Assembly: GCA_019739335.1 (NCBI GenBank)
Contig: CP073261.1
Location: 1,370,818 to 1,434,817 of the forward strand
Direction: 5' to 3'
Length of the DNA stretch: 64,000 bases
Source: Erythrobacter sp.
Lineage (GTDB): Bacteria; Pseudomonadota; Alphaproteobacteria; Sphingomonadales; Sphingomonadaceae
Below the pieces are notes generated by a model. It worked only from the letters and a program-made list of their open reading frames with translations, did not search any database and was not told the DNA's origin. This document shows, in pieces, positions 43,140-51,367 of this stretch. The position numbers and the translations under genes are program-made. How positions within the stretch are numbered: the stretch's first letter is position 1; each line of letters begins with the position of its first letter.

Positions 43140-45253
43140 GCGGCGAGCACCTCTGGTTGGGAATGGTCGGGTAAGGCCGCCTGACCGCCGATCACGGCGA
43201 CGACTTCCACCGGCTGGGTTGGCGGCAGTTCGTTGATGGAGAGCACCAGGCACGAAGGCGCACGCTGGCGCAGCAGCGCGGCAAGCGCGCGGCGCGCGGG
43301 CGGCTGGACAATCAGGGCGAGGCCGCGTTGCTTGTCCTGCGCAGCCAGATGTCCTGCCACCGCTTCGCCGATCATTCGCGCGCAATCGGGCTCGATCACC
43401 GGCTGGCCAGTGGCCGGATCGCGCATCCCGCCAAGGATCGCGCCTTCCAGTCCGGCATCGAGCGTCAGAACGCCGAGCGGCTTGTTGGGCGCGCAAATCT
43501 GTCCGACCATCCAGCCGCCCAGATCGGCGCGAACGTGATCGACTAGCATGTCGAAATCCTTGGTGGTCTGGAGGCCCAGCGCGAGGCTGGACAGGATCGG
43601 CACCGGATGGCCGAGCGATATCCCGTCCGCCAGCAGCGCGCGCAGCAGCCGGGTGACCGCCGCCAGCGAGAGCGGATCGGGATGCACTGCCTCGACCAGC
43701 CCCGGCACATCCTCGCGCAGGCCATCGAGCAGGCTGCGCACTTCCTCCGGGCCGAGCAGCAGATCGCCGCGCGGGGCGAGCAGCTGGTTGACGTGGGTGG
43801 CGATCACGGTGGGCACATCGACCACGAGGAAACCCTCGGAAATCGCGTGATCGCGGTCCGCCTGCCGAATCCACAGCGCCGGGCAGCCGAAACTGGGATC
43901 GGTCGTCGCTTCACCCGGCACTCCGTGCGCGCGCGTTAAAGTTTCGGCCAACCCGCCGGTATCGATCGCCAGCAAGCCATCGGGCTGACCCTCGGCGCGC
44001 GCCAGTTCCACCCCGCCGAGCAGCACACGCCAGCAATTGGCAGGCAGATCGAGCGAATCGCGGATGCGGAATTGCGGCACGACGAAGCCGAAGCCCTGGC
44101 TCAACTGCTTGCGCACCCCGGTGATCCGCGCGACCAGCGGCGAACCGCGCGCCTCGTCCACCAGATGCACCAGCCCGTAACCCAGTTCGAGCGTCACCAG
44201 CGTGCGGTCGCTGACATCGCTGACGGCAATGCGCTGCGGCTCCTCCGGCTCAACCACCTGGACCACAACTGCGGCGGCATCCATTCGCCTGCGTAAGGTG
44301 CGATAGAGCCAGAAGGCCAGCGCAGCAGCGGGCAGGAAGATCATCTGCGGCATCGCCGGAACCAGCCCCATCGCGCCGAGCACCAGCGCCACCGGCAGCC
44401 AGCTCGAAGGCGCGCCGAACTGCCGCCCGATCTGCCCGACGAGATCGCTTGTGTCCGACACGCGAGTGACGATGGCGGCAGCGGCAATCGAAAGCAGCAG
44501 CGATGGCACCTGCGCCACCAGCGCATCGCCCACGGCCAGCGTGATATAGACTTCCGCCGCCTCGCCTGCCGACAATCCGTGCGCAATCATCCCCAGCCCG
44601 AAACCGGCGATGATGTTGACGAACAGGATCAGCAGCGCGGCAATCGCATCGCCCTTCACGAACTTGCTCGCGCCATCCATCGCGCCGTAGAAATCCGCCT
44701 CGGTCGCCACTTCCGCGCGGCGGGCGCGAGCTTCGTCCCCGGTCATCAGGCCCGCCGCGATATCGGCGTCGATCGCCATCTGCTTGCCGGGCAAGGCGTC
44801 GAGCGTGAAGCGCGCCGAAACTTCGGACACCCGCCCCGCGCCCTTGGTGATCACCACCATGTTGATGATCAGCAGGATGACGAAGACGAACAGCCCGACG
44901 GCGAAATTGCCCGCCACCAGGAAGGCGGCGAAGCTCTCGATCACATGACCCGCCGCCGCCGTCCCTTCGTGCCCGCTGACCAGCACCACGCGGGTGGATG
45001 CGACGTTGAGCGACAGCCGCAACAGCGTGGCGAACAGCAGCACCGAGGGGAAGGAGGAGAAGTCGAGCGGCTTCTTCGCATTCAGCGCCGCCATCAGCAC
45101 CCCGATCGACAGTGCGATATTGAAGACGAAGAACATGTCGAGCAGCAGCGTCGGGATCGGCAGCACCATCATCGCGATCAGCGCGAGGATGGCGACGGGC
45201 AGCACCAGCGTGACCGGAGCCACTGCGAACGAGCGGAGGAAATTGCGGGTCAC
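43136..45253 (-). CDS. flhA: Flagellar export gate protein FlhA, GTG start
   Basis: A 705-residue export-apparatus protein. Residues 1-310 hold about eight transmembrane segments and the conserved FHIPEP loop region (RFTLDALPGKQMAIDADIAAGLMT..RRAEVATEADFYGAMDGASKFVKGDAIA). The cytosolic half, from about 345, forms the substrate-chaperone ring (FGFVVPQFRIRDS). Translation starts at a GTG that overlaps the lytic transglycosylase stop (GTGA). FlhB and the FliPQR components are not in this window. Confidence 0.95.
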   Translation of the reverse strand: MTRNFLRSFAVAPVTLVLPVAILALIAMMVLPIPTLLLDMFFVFNIALSIGVLMAALNAKKPLDFSSFPSVLLFATLLRLSLNVASTRVVLVSGHEGTAAAGHVIESFAAFLVAGNFAVGLFVFVILLIINMVVITKGAGRVSEVSARFTLDALPGKQMAIDADIAAGLMTGDEARARRAEVATEADFYGAMDGASKFVKGDAIAALLILFVNIIAGFGLGMIAHGLSAGEAAEVYITLAVGDALVAQVPSLLLSIAAAAIVTRVSDTSDLVGQIGRQFGAPSSWLPVALVLGAMGLVPAMPQMIFLPAAALAFWLYRTLRRRMDAAAVVVQVVEPEEPQRIAVSDVSDRTLVTLELGYGLVHLVDEARGSPLVARITGVRKQLSQGFGFVVPQFRIRDSLDLPANCWRVLLGGVELARAEGQPDGLLAIDTGGLAETLTRAHGVPGEATTDPSFGCPALWIRQADRDHAISEGFLVVDVPTVIATHVNQLLAPRGDLLLGPEEVRSLLDGLREDVPGLVEAVHPDPLSLAAVTRLLRALLADGISLGHPVPILSSLALGLQTTKDFDMLVDHVRADLGGWMVGQICAPNKPLGVLTLDAGLEGAILGGMRDPATGQPVIEPDCARMIGEAVAGHLAAQDKQRGLALIVQPPARRALAALLRQRAPSCLVLSINELPPTQPVEVVAVIGGQAALPDHSQPEVLAA

Positions 45254-46128
45254 AGGCCGAACGCCTCCAGCCGGGCATAGGCGCTGCGGACATGGGTCAA
45301 GCCGGGGGTAGCGGGATCGGCACGATCAAGCCCGAAGCTGGCCTGCAAGGTCTGCGCCATCGACGGCAACGGCGCGGGGGCATGGCGCGGCAGGCTCGGC
45401 GCGTTGAACGGGGCGAAGGGGGTGCGGCGGTATGGTCCGCTTGCTGGGGTTCCCGAAGTGGGAGGCGGCGCGAAGGGCACCGAGCCCGCAGGTCCGGCTT
45501 CCATCGCCCGCTCCACCCGGTCTCGGATCACCTGCATCACTTCGCCCACGGAGCGGGGCGCGCCCGAACGTTCGTAGAAAATCGCCCGGTTGGCGCGCGC
45601 GGCTGCGGGAAGGATGCTCGCGGCCGACTGTTCCGGCGCGGAACTGAGCGCGCCGAGGAATTCGCGCGCGCCGCCCGCGCCGAGGAAATGCGCGAGGTAC
45701 AGCTCGCTGGCATCGGGTTCGCGCCCCAGCACCGGCAGCAGCGCGGCGCGATTGTCGTTGGCCAAGGCGCCCGCCATCATCGATGCCGCCTGCGGATCGA
45801 AGCGCAATGCCATGATCGAGGCACGCATGGCCGGATCGGTCACCCGCGCCCGCCCGCCACTGCTGTCGATAGCGCTGGCGGCCTCGCCATAACCGAGCGC
45901 TTCACCGTGCCGGTCGAGCGTCGAAAGCCAGGTCTGGTCGATAAACTGGAACAGCCCGCTGGCGCTGCTCGTGCGCGCCTGCGCCGAGGGATTAAGCCCG
46001 GACTCAATCCGCGCCTGAGCCAGAAGATAGGAGAAATCGACCCCGGTGCGCTCGGCGGCCTGCGCGATAGCGGCCTGCGTCGGCGATGGCTGGCTGGCCG
46101 CCCCGGCACCTTCAATCCTGTCGCTCAT
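45250..46128 (-). CDS. SLT-type lytic transglycosylase associated with the flagellar locus
   Basis: A 292-residue protein with a transglycosylase SLT domain: FSYLLAQARIESGLNPSAQARTSSASGLFQFIDQTWLSTLDRHG, the catalytic glutamate being in RIESG. No signal peptide is clear; export by the flagellar apparatus is possible. The Pro-rich C-terminal third is low in structure. It probably opens the peptidoglycan for the rod, because FlgJ in this locus has no muramidase domain. It resembles SltF-type proteins in role rather than close sequence. Confidence 0.83.
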   Translation of the reverse strand: MSDRIEGAGAASQPSPTQAAIAQAAERTGVDFSYLLAQARIESGLNPSAQARTSSASGLFQFIDQTWLSTLDRHGEALGYGEAASAIDSSGGRARVTDPAMRASIMALRFDPQAASMMAGALANDNRAALLPVLGREPDASELYLAHFLGAGGAREFLGALSSAPEQSAASILPAAARANRAIFYERSGAPRSVGEVMQVIRDRVERAMEAGPAGSVPFAPPPTSGTPASGPYRRTPFAPFNAPSLPRHAPAPLPSMAQTLQASFGLDRADPATPGLTHVRSAYARLEAFGL

Positions 46129-46184
46129 TGGCTGCTGTTCCCGTTGCGATAACTCGCAGGTAGTTCAGCAAGGAGCGTGCCAGA

Positions 46185-46517
46185 TCAGAGCGCGCGGGCG
46201 ACCGGGCCGCGATAAAGGCCGGGGGAATGGGTCAGTGCATCGAGCCGCGCAGCGACATTGGCGGCGAGCAGGTTGCGCAGGCGGCGGTTGACCTCGTTCT
46301 GGTGACGTGCGGCCTGTACCAGTCCACGACATTCGGCATCGACGCTGGGTGGCAGGTCGCCTTCGAGCGCGTCACACAGCACCTGCTTGCCCTGCATCGA
46401 CAGCACCAGTGCATCGACATCAAGCGCGGCAAGCGCCTGCCGCTCGCTTTCGAGAACGGCAAGCATTTGCCGCAGGTTGTCGGCCAGATTGCCGCCCGAA
46501 GTCTGCGCTGCACTCAC
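46185..46517 (-). CDS. FlgN-like hook-associated protein chaperone
   Basis: A 110-residue helical protein upstream of the transglycosylase gene and overlapping flgM by four bases. It has the coiled-coil pattern of FlgN (ADNLRQMLAVLESERQALAALDVDALVLSMQGKQ, then RLRNLLAANVAARL) but low motif content. The position next to flgM, as in enteric flgMN, is the main evidence. If correct it escorts FlgK and FlgL to FlhA. Confidence 0.65.
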   Translation of the reverse strand: MSAAQTSGGNLADNLRQMLAVLESERQALAALDVDALVLSMQGKQVLCDALEGDLPPSVDAECRGLVQAARHQNEVNRRLRNLLAANVAARLDALTHSPGLYRGPVARAL

Positions 46518-46804
46518 TGGCCGGAACTCAGCAGCATTCGCGCGGCGATCATGGCGTCGGTGATCTTCGCGGGGACGATGGGATAGCTGCCTTCACGGAT
46601 CGCATCGCGGATTTGCGCCACCCGGTCGGCATCGACCGGCGCTTCTCCCGCGCTGACTTTCGCGCCGGTCTGCACCGCCACGCCTTTGTCGGCCACGGTT
46701 GCGGCAGGTGCGCGCGGCTTGTCGGCCAGCGTTTCGGCAGCCTCGCGGCCAATCCCGCGCACGGGGGCCGCTCCGCTCAATTTGCTTACGTCATAGGGGG
46801 ACAT
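46514..46804 (-). CDS. flgM: Anti-sigma-28 factor FlgM
   Basis: A 96-residue protein, mostly disordered in its N-terminal half, with the C-terminal FlgM pattern VDADRVAQIRDAIREGSYPIVPAKITDAMIAARMLL, which binds FliA. It would hold FliA inactive until exported after hook completion. It overlaps the FlgN-like gene by four bases. Confidence 0.88.
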   Translation of the reverse strand: MSPYDVSKLSGAAPVRGIGREAAETLADKPRAPAATVADKGVAVQTGAKVSAGEAPVDADRVAQIRDAIREGSYPIVPAKITDAMIAARMLLSSGQ

Positions 46805-46882
46805 GGTCTTGCTCCCTTGGTTGCTTACATCGGGTAGGACGGGTGCCGGGGCACGGGTTTAAGGAATATTTCAGGAAATTTT

Positions 46883-47395
46883 TCAACCGAGTGGAATCAC
46901 CGCGCGGCCCGGCGTTTCGATCCGGGCGCGCAGGGCTTCGCGCTGGCCTTCGGGGCGGACGCGGATCCACTGGCCGATCGCGCCGTCTTCCAGCGCCTCG
47001 CCCTGCTGCGCGACCGAGAACCCGCGCCCTTCGATGACGATGCCGATGACCTGTCCGCGTTCGACTACCGGGACCGGGGCGGCGGCGGGCGTTTGGTTCG
47101 CGCCATCGCCGTTGACCGGCACGAAGATCCGCCAGCTCGTCCCCGCGTTGCATTCCACCCGCACCATGTCGGCGCGGCGGCCATGCCAGGCGAGATCGAG
47201 CGACTGGGCGCAGGCCGCCAGTCGCAATCGCCGGTCCACCGGATGCCGCGCGCCGCCGGGAGTGCCGAGCGGCGCGCCGGTAAAGGCACTGACTTCGGCG
47301 TCGATTGCGGCAGGATCGGCAAAGCGCGAATCCTGCGCTGCGGCGGGCATCGCGAGTGCTGAAGCGGCGAATAGGGTAAGGGTGGATCGGATCAT
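46883..47395 (-). CDS. flgA: Flagellar P-ring assembly chaperone FlgA
   Basis: A 170-residue periplasmic protein with signal MIRSTLTLFAASALAMPAAA. The SAF-type C-terminal domain is visible: VPVVERGQVIGIVIEGRGFSVAQQGEALEDGAIGQWIRVR, ending in RIETPGRAVIPL. It aids polymerisation of FlgI. AAGGAG stands 7 bases ahead of the ATG at 47395, which favours it over an ATG at 47419. The gap to flgM (78 bases) holds no clear sigma-28 or sigma-54 site. Confidence 0.9.
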   Translation of the reverse strand: MIRSTLTLFAASALAMPAAAQDSRFADPAAIDAEVSAFTGAPLGTPGGARHPVDRRLRLAACAQSLDLAWHGRRADMVRVECNAGTSWRIFVPVNGDGANQTPAAAPVPVVERGQVIGIVIEGRGFSVAQQGEALEDGAIGQWIRVRPEGQREALRARIETPGRAVIPLG

Positions 47396-47415
47396 GGCCA
47401 GACTCCTTGCAAGGA

Positions 47416-47850
47416 TCATTGGCCCTCACTCTGCAAGTCGCGTGCCACCGGCGCGATCCGGTCGTACGCGAAATAGGCCAGCACCTGTCCCGCTTCCCCC
47501 TGCTGCACGATAACGCGCGGAGCGAGACCCTGAGCTTCCGCCGCCGCTGCTAGCTCCTCGCACCGCGCCGCCACCTGCGCGCGATTAGAGGGCGAGCGAT
47601 AGGTGCCGAGGACGGTGAACTGCTCCCCTGGCCCCGGCTGATGGTGCGCCAGCCATTCGGCAAATTCGCTATCCCCGCTACCGGCATCAGCGAAAACCGC
47701 ACTGGCAATGCCTTCCACCGCGCCTGCGTGCTGCGCCTCCTCGCCCCGCTCCGTCGTGACGCCCGCCAGCCCGCTGCCGGTAATGACGAACAGGATCAGC
47801 GACAGATCCGCCAGTGGCACCAGCCAGCTGTTGCTCCCCGCCCCCTTCAC
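47416..47850 (-). CDS. Small MotB/ExbD-like protein with reduced periplasmic domain
   Basis: A 144-residue protein with one N-terminal membrane helix, WLVPLADLSLILFVITGSGLAG; its aspartate (residue 15) sits where MotB and ExbD have the proton-carrying aspartate. The periplasmic part is short and ends in a region (EQFTVLGTYRSPSNRAQVAARCEELAAAAEAQG) that looks like a shrunken OmpA/Pal-like domain without the peptidoglycan-binding residues. It overlaps the MotA-like gene by four bases, so the two probably form a complex. Standard motB is at 57394. Confidence 0.6.
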   Translation of the reverse strand: MKGAGSNSWLVPLADLSLILFVITGSGLAGVTTERGEEAQHAGAVEGIASAVFADAGSGDSEFAEWLAHHQPGPGEQFTVLGTYRSPSNRAQVAARCEELAAAAEAQGLAPRVIVQQGEAGQVLAYFAYDRIAPVARDLQSEGQ

Positions 47851-48497
47851 GCCGCCGCATCCAGCGCGCGTACCTTGGGAATTCCGGGAGCAATCTGCCG
47901 CGCCAGCCAGTCGACCAGTTGCTGCCGGTCCTCGTCTTCCTGCGCGCCTCGCCGCGCGATCAGCCGGGCGAGCGGATTGAACAGCAGGTGCGCCAGCAGC
48001 AGCCCGTAGAGCGTGGTCAGCACCGCCAGCCCCACCGTCGCCAGCATCGCGCCATCCTCGACTTCGCCAAAGGGCACATGGGCGAGCCCGAACAGTGTGC
48101 CGACCATGCCGAACACCGGCGCCATCTCCGCTGCCAGCAGCAAGGGACGCAGCGCCAGTTCGCGCAGTTCCACCCGCTTCTTCTTCAGCGCCTTGTGAGT
48201 CAGGATCAGCGAATTGATCGAACGATCATGCACCAGCGCGTCGGTGGCGGCGGCGATTTCGCGGTCCGAACTGTGGCACGGCAAGGCCCGCAGCAGCCCG
48301 TCATGCCGGATCGCCTCGACATCGCGGGCGATTTCTGCCCGCGCCTTGTCGAGCCGGAAGCGCGGCACGAACAGCCGCCCGATCGCGCCCAGCATGGCCG
48401 CCAGTTCCCGCCGTCCGCTCCCCAGCAAGGTTGCCAGCAGCGTGCCACCGAGCACAATAGCCGCGCCGGTGGCGTTCAACATTGCCGCATAGTCCAT
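47847..48497 (-). CDS. MotA/TolQ/ExbB-family channel protein
   Basis: A 216-residue membrane protein. Helix 1 is near 5-22; the MotA-type pair of helices is at LLLAAEMAPVFGMVGTLFGLA and MLATVGLAVLTTLYGLLLAHLLFNPLARL, matching MotA helices 3-4. The cytoplasmic loop RALPCHSSDREIAAATDALVHDRSIN is basic and short. It is distinct from the MotA at 56529 and heads the leftward flagellar series; AGGAAAGGG precedes the ATG at 48497. Either a second stator or a TolQ-like energiser. Confidence 0.7.
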   Translation of the reverse strand: MDYAAMLNATGAAIVLGGTLLATLLGSGRRELAAMLGAIGRLFVPRFRLDKARAEIARDVEAIRHDGLLRALPCHSSDREIAAATDALVHDRSINSLILTHKALKKKRVELRELALRPLLLAAEMAPVFGMVGTLFGLAHVPFGEVEDGAMLATVGLAVLTTLYGLLLAHLLFNPLARLIARRGAQEDEDRQQLVDWLARQIAPGIPKVRALDAAA

Positions 48498-48638
48498 TCG
48501 CCGCCCTTTCCTGTTCGCCAAGCTTTGCCCTGCACCAGAGGACGACCGGCAGGCTTGTGGTTTCAGTGGGCGGCAGGAAATTGCCGCTGGCGGCAGCACC
48601 TTGCCGGAAATGCCCTTCCCCCACCCTGAAAGGCCGTT

Positions 48639-48654
48639 TGGCACGCCCCTTGCT
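48639..48654 (+). promoter_or_regulatory. Sigma-54 promoter of the flgB operon
   Basis: TGGCAC-GCCCC-TTGCT matches the -24/-12 consensus TGGCAC-N5-TTGCW at every base with exact spacing, 40 bases upstream of the flgB ATG. It would need an enhancer-binding activator (FlbD/FleQ type), which is not in the window. IHF beta is encoded at 11839. Confidence 0.85.
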
Positions 48655-48693
48655 GAAACAGTCCTGCAAGACTGCCACCAGGGGAGTACGATC

Positions 48694-49041
48694 ATGAGCG
48701 AGCGATTATTCGGCATTCACGGCGCGGCGCTGGAACTGCGTTCGCACCGCATGGGACTGCTGACCTCGAACATCGCCAATGCCGCGACGCCGGGATACCA
48801 GGCGCGCGATGTCGATTTCGCCGCTGCGCTCGATGCGCGGATCGCCGGCTCCAGCCGCGACGACGCGATCAGCAGCGCTATGCGCTACCGAGTGCCGACC
48901 ATGCCTTCGCTCGATGGCAATACGGTGGAGCTGGCGAACGAGCAGATGGCCTTTGCGGAGAACTCGGTGGCCTATTCGGCCACGCTCACATTCCTCAACG
49001 GCCGGGTGCAGACCGTTACCCGCGCGCTGAAGGGGGAGTAG
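48694..49041 (+). CDS. flgB: Flagellar proximal rod protein FlgB
   Basis: A 115-residue rod subunit with the N-terminal axial motif GIHGAALELRSHRMGLLTSNIANAATPGYQARDVDF and a C-terminal helix (ALSYSATLTFLNGRVQTVTRALKG-like region). GGGGAG is 7 bases before the ATG. First gene of the rightward flgBCDEFGHIJKL series under the sigma-54 element. Somewhat shorter than enteric FlgB. Confidence 0.93.
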   Translation: MSERLFGIHGAALELRSHRMGLLTSNIANAATPGYQARDVDFAAALDARIAGSSRDDAISSAMRYRVPTMPSLDGNTVELANEQMAFAENSVAYSATLTFLNGRVQTVTRALKGE

Positions 49042-49044
49042 GTC

Positions 49045-49449
49045 ATGAGCACGACTCCCAGCCTGTTCACTATCGTTCAGCGCGGCATGTCTGCGCAGAT
49101 GGTGCGGATGAACACCGCCGCCAGCAACCTCGCTAATTCCGGCTCGGTCGCCAGCAGCGCGGCAGAGGCCTACCGCCCCTTGCGCCCGGTATTCGCGCAG
49201 GAACTCGATTCTGCCAGTGGCCTGTCCAGCGTTCGCGTCTCCGAAGTCATGCGCTCCGAAGTCGCGCCGATCCGCCGCCACGATCCCGATCACCCGCTCG
49301 CCGATGCCGATGGCAACGTGTGGGAAGCCCCCGTCGATGAGACGGCGGAGATGGTCGAGATGATGGAAAGCGCCCGCCAGTACCAGAACCTGGTCGAGGC
49401 GATGCAGACCGCCAAGCAACTGATGCTCGAAACGATCAGGAACCCGTGA
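49045..49449 (+). CDS. flgC: Flagellar proximal rod protein FlgC
   Basis: A 134-residue rod subunit. VQRGMSAQMVRMNTAASNLANSGSVASSAAEAYRPLRPVF is the FlgC axial motif with the YRxxRPVF sequence; NVWEAPVDETAEMVEMMESARQYQNLVEAMQTAKQLMLETI is the conserved C-terminal helix. Starts 3 bases after flgB and shares one base with flgD. Confidence 0.93.
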   Translation: MSTTPSLFTIVQRGMSAQMVRMNTAASNLANSGSVASSAAEAYRPLRPVFAQELDSASGLSSVRVSEVMRSEVAPIRRHDPDHPLADADGNVWEAPVDETAEMVEMMESARQYQNLVEAMQTAKQLMLETIRNP

Positions 49450-49748
49450 TGACCGCTATTTCCACTGCCCTTCCTGCGAACCTCCAGGACATCAACGCCC
49501 CCGGCGCGGCGCCGGCGCCCTCCGCCTATGCCACGCTCGACCAGGGCGATTTCCTGCGGCTGCTGCTCGTCCAGATCCAGCAGCAAGACCCGCTGGAGCC
49601 GGTCGATAACAAGGACATGCTCGCGCAGATGGCGCAATTCTCCACGCTGGCCGGGTCAACCGAAACCAACGCCACGCTGAACGACATTTCCGCCAAGCTC
49701 GACGCGCTGATCGCTGCGCAAACCGCCGCCAACAAATCCGCCATTTAA
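49449..49748 (+). CDS. flgD: Short hook-capping protein FlgD
   Basis: A 99-residue protein consisting only of the conserved N-terminal FlgD segment: LDQGDFLRLLLVQIQQQDPLEPVDNKDMLAQMAQFSTLAGSTETNATL. The C-terminal Ig/Tudor-like part of the usual 220-residue protein is absent. Stop is genuine in a clean frame and flgE starts 12 bases on. The cap scaffold for hook growth may be reduced to match a short FlgE. ATG at 49449 (TGATG with flgC) or GTG three bases earlier. Confidence 0.88.
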   Translation: MTAISTALPANLQDINAPGAAPAPSAYATLDQGDFLRLLLVQIQQQDPLEPVDNKDMLAQMAQFSTLAGSTETNATLNDISAKLDALIAAQTAANKSAI

Positions 49749-49760
49749 GGAGCCAGTCGC

Positions 49761-50579
49761 ATGACCTCTTTCTACACTTCGCTGAACGGCCTCAAGAATT
49801 CGCAGACCGACCTCAGCACTATCGCCCACAACATCGCCAATGCCGAAACTACCGGCTTCAAGCGCAGCAGCGTGGAATTTGCCGACATCGTTGCCAAGGG
49901 TTCTGCGGCCAATCCGCGCATGACCGTCGGCCTCGGTGCCACAGTCGCCGGGATCAACCAGAACTTCGGCCTCGGCGCGATCGAGCAGACAGGGCGGAGC
50001 CTCGACATCGCGATCGACGGAGACGGATTCTTCAGCACCCGCAATCCCGAAAGCGGACAGGTGCTGTTCACCCGCAACGGCAATTTCCAGATCGACAGTG
50101 TCGGCGCGGTCACCGATTTCGCGGGCAAGAACCTGCAGATGTTCGCGGTGGATGCGGCGGGCAATGTCGTCAACCCGGGGGCGACAGTGGATGCTGTGGT
50201 GCCGGTCGCCAATGTAGCAGGATCGGCGCTGGCCAGCATCCAGGTCGAGAAGAACGGCGAGATCAACGCCGCCTATGCCGATGGCAGTACTGCCACCGTC
50301 GGCCGCGTGGCGCTCGCCACCTTTACTGCGCCCACCGGACTGCAATCGGTCGGTTCGACCAACTGGGAAGCGACCGGCCTTTCCGGCGCGGCTGCCTATC
50401 AGTTGCCCGGCATCGGGCGGAACGGCCAGTTGCTCTCGGGCGCGCTCGAACGCTCGAACGTCGATCTGGCGGAGGAAATGGTCGGGCTGATCACCGCCCA
50501 GCGCAATTTCCAGGCCAATGCCAAGGCTATCGATACCGCCACCCAGTTCTCGCAGACGATCATCAACCTGCGCAGCTGA
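49761..50579 (+). CDS. flgE: Short flagellar hook protein FlgE
   Basis: A 272-residue hook subunit. N-terminal SFYTSLNGLKNSQTDLSTIAHNIANAETTGFKRS and C-terminal LERSNVDLAEEMVGLITAQRNFQANAKAIDTATQ are the axial D0 helices. The middle LDIAIDGDGFFSTRN..VLFTRNGNFQIDSVG is domain D1. Enteric FlgE has about 400 residues with a large D2; here only a small middle domain remains, a size closer to FlgF/FlgG. Position after flgD supports FlgE. Confidence 0.85.
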   Translation: MTSFYTSLNGLKNSQTDLSTIAHNIANAETTGFKRSSVEFADIVAKGSAANPRMTVGLGATVAGINQNFGLGAIEQTGRSLDIAIDGDGFFSTRNPESGQVLFTRNGNFQIDSVGAVTDFAGKNLQMFAVDAAGNVVNPGATVDAVVPVANVAGSALASIQVEKNGEINAAYADGSTATVGRVALATFTAPTGLQSVGSTNWEATGLSGAAAYQLPGIGRNGQLLSGALERSNVDLAEEMVGLITAQRNFQANAKAIDTATQFSQTIINLRS

Positions 50580-50605
50580 TCCAGCCGCAAGAGGGGAGCC
50601 GAGCA

Positions 50606-51346
50606 ATGGACCGCATGATCTACACTGCGCTGAGCGGCATGGACGCCGCGATGAACCGCCAGCGGGCCGTGGCGAGCAACCTTGCCAATGCTTCCACGCC
50701 CGGCTTCCGCGCCGAGACCTTCGCCACCACCCCCTCCCACATGCGCGGAGACACGTTCGACGTGCGTGGCTTTGCCCAGGGCGCGGTGCGCGGGGCGGAC
50801 CTTTCGCCCGGCGTGCTGACCCAGACCGGGCGCAGCCTCGACATTGCAGTGCACGGAGAAGCGCTGATCGCGTTCCAGAACGCTGCCGGGGAGGAAGTCT
50901 ATTCGCGGCGCGGAGATCTCTCGGTCGATCCGGCAGGACTGCTGACCAATGGCGAGGGCTTGCAGGTGCTTGGCGCGAACGGGCCGATAACCGTGCCACC
51001 TGGCTGGGAAGTCAGTTTCGGCACCGATGGCACCGTGCTCGCCGCCGACCCTGCCGCGCCCGATGTGCCGCCGCAGGAACTGGGCCGCATCCGGCTGACC
51101 AGTCCCGAAGGCAGCCAGGTCCACAAGGATCTCGACAACCAGCTCCGCGTGGTCGGCGGCGGGGTGCTGCCCGAAGACCCTACTGCCGAAATCACCGTCG
51201 GCGCGCTCGAAGCCAGCAATGTCGATAGCGCCGGGACACTGGTGGAGATGATCGAGGCGCAGCGCAGTTTCGAACGGCGGATGCAGATGATCGCCACCGC
51301 CGAACAGCTCGATCAGGCCTCCAGCCGCCTGATGTCGATCCGCTAG
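50606..51346 (+). CDS. flgF: Flagellar rod protein FlgF
   Basis: A 246-residue proximal rod protein. IYTALSGMDAAMNRQRAVASNLANASTPGFRAE is the N-terminal axial motif, LDIAVHGEALIAFQN the D1 strand, and LEASNVDSAGTLVEMIEAQRSFERRMQMIATAEQLDQASS the C-terminal helix. GAGGGGAG precedes the ATG. It bridges proximal rod and FlgG. Confidence 0.92.
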   Translation: MDRMIYTALSGMDAAMNRQRAVASNLANASTPGFRAETFATTPSHMRGDTFDVRGFAQGAVRGADLSPGVLTQTGRSLDIAVHGEALIAFQNAAGEEVYSRRGDLSVDPAGLLTNGEGLQVLGANGPITVPPGWEVSFGTDGTVLAADPAAPDVPPQELGRIRLTSPEGSQVHKDLDNQLRVVGGGVLPEDPTAEITVGALEASNVDSAGTLVEMIEAQRSFERRMQMIATAEQLDQASSRLMSIR

Positions 51347-51367
51347 ACCCTCACAGGAGCCACACCC

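Noticed and set aside
48590..48606. Second sigma-54-like site (CGGCAG..TTGCC) upstream of flgB
   Set aside because: The GG-to-GC spacing is one base short of the required value, so it should not bind sigma-54.
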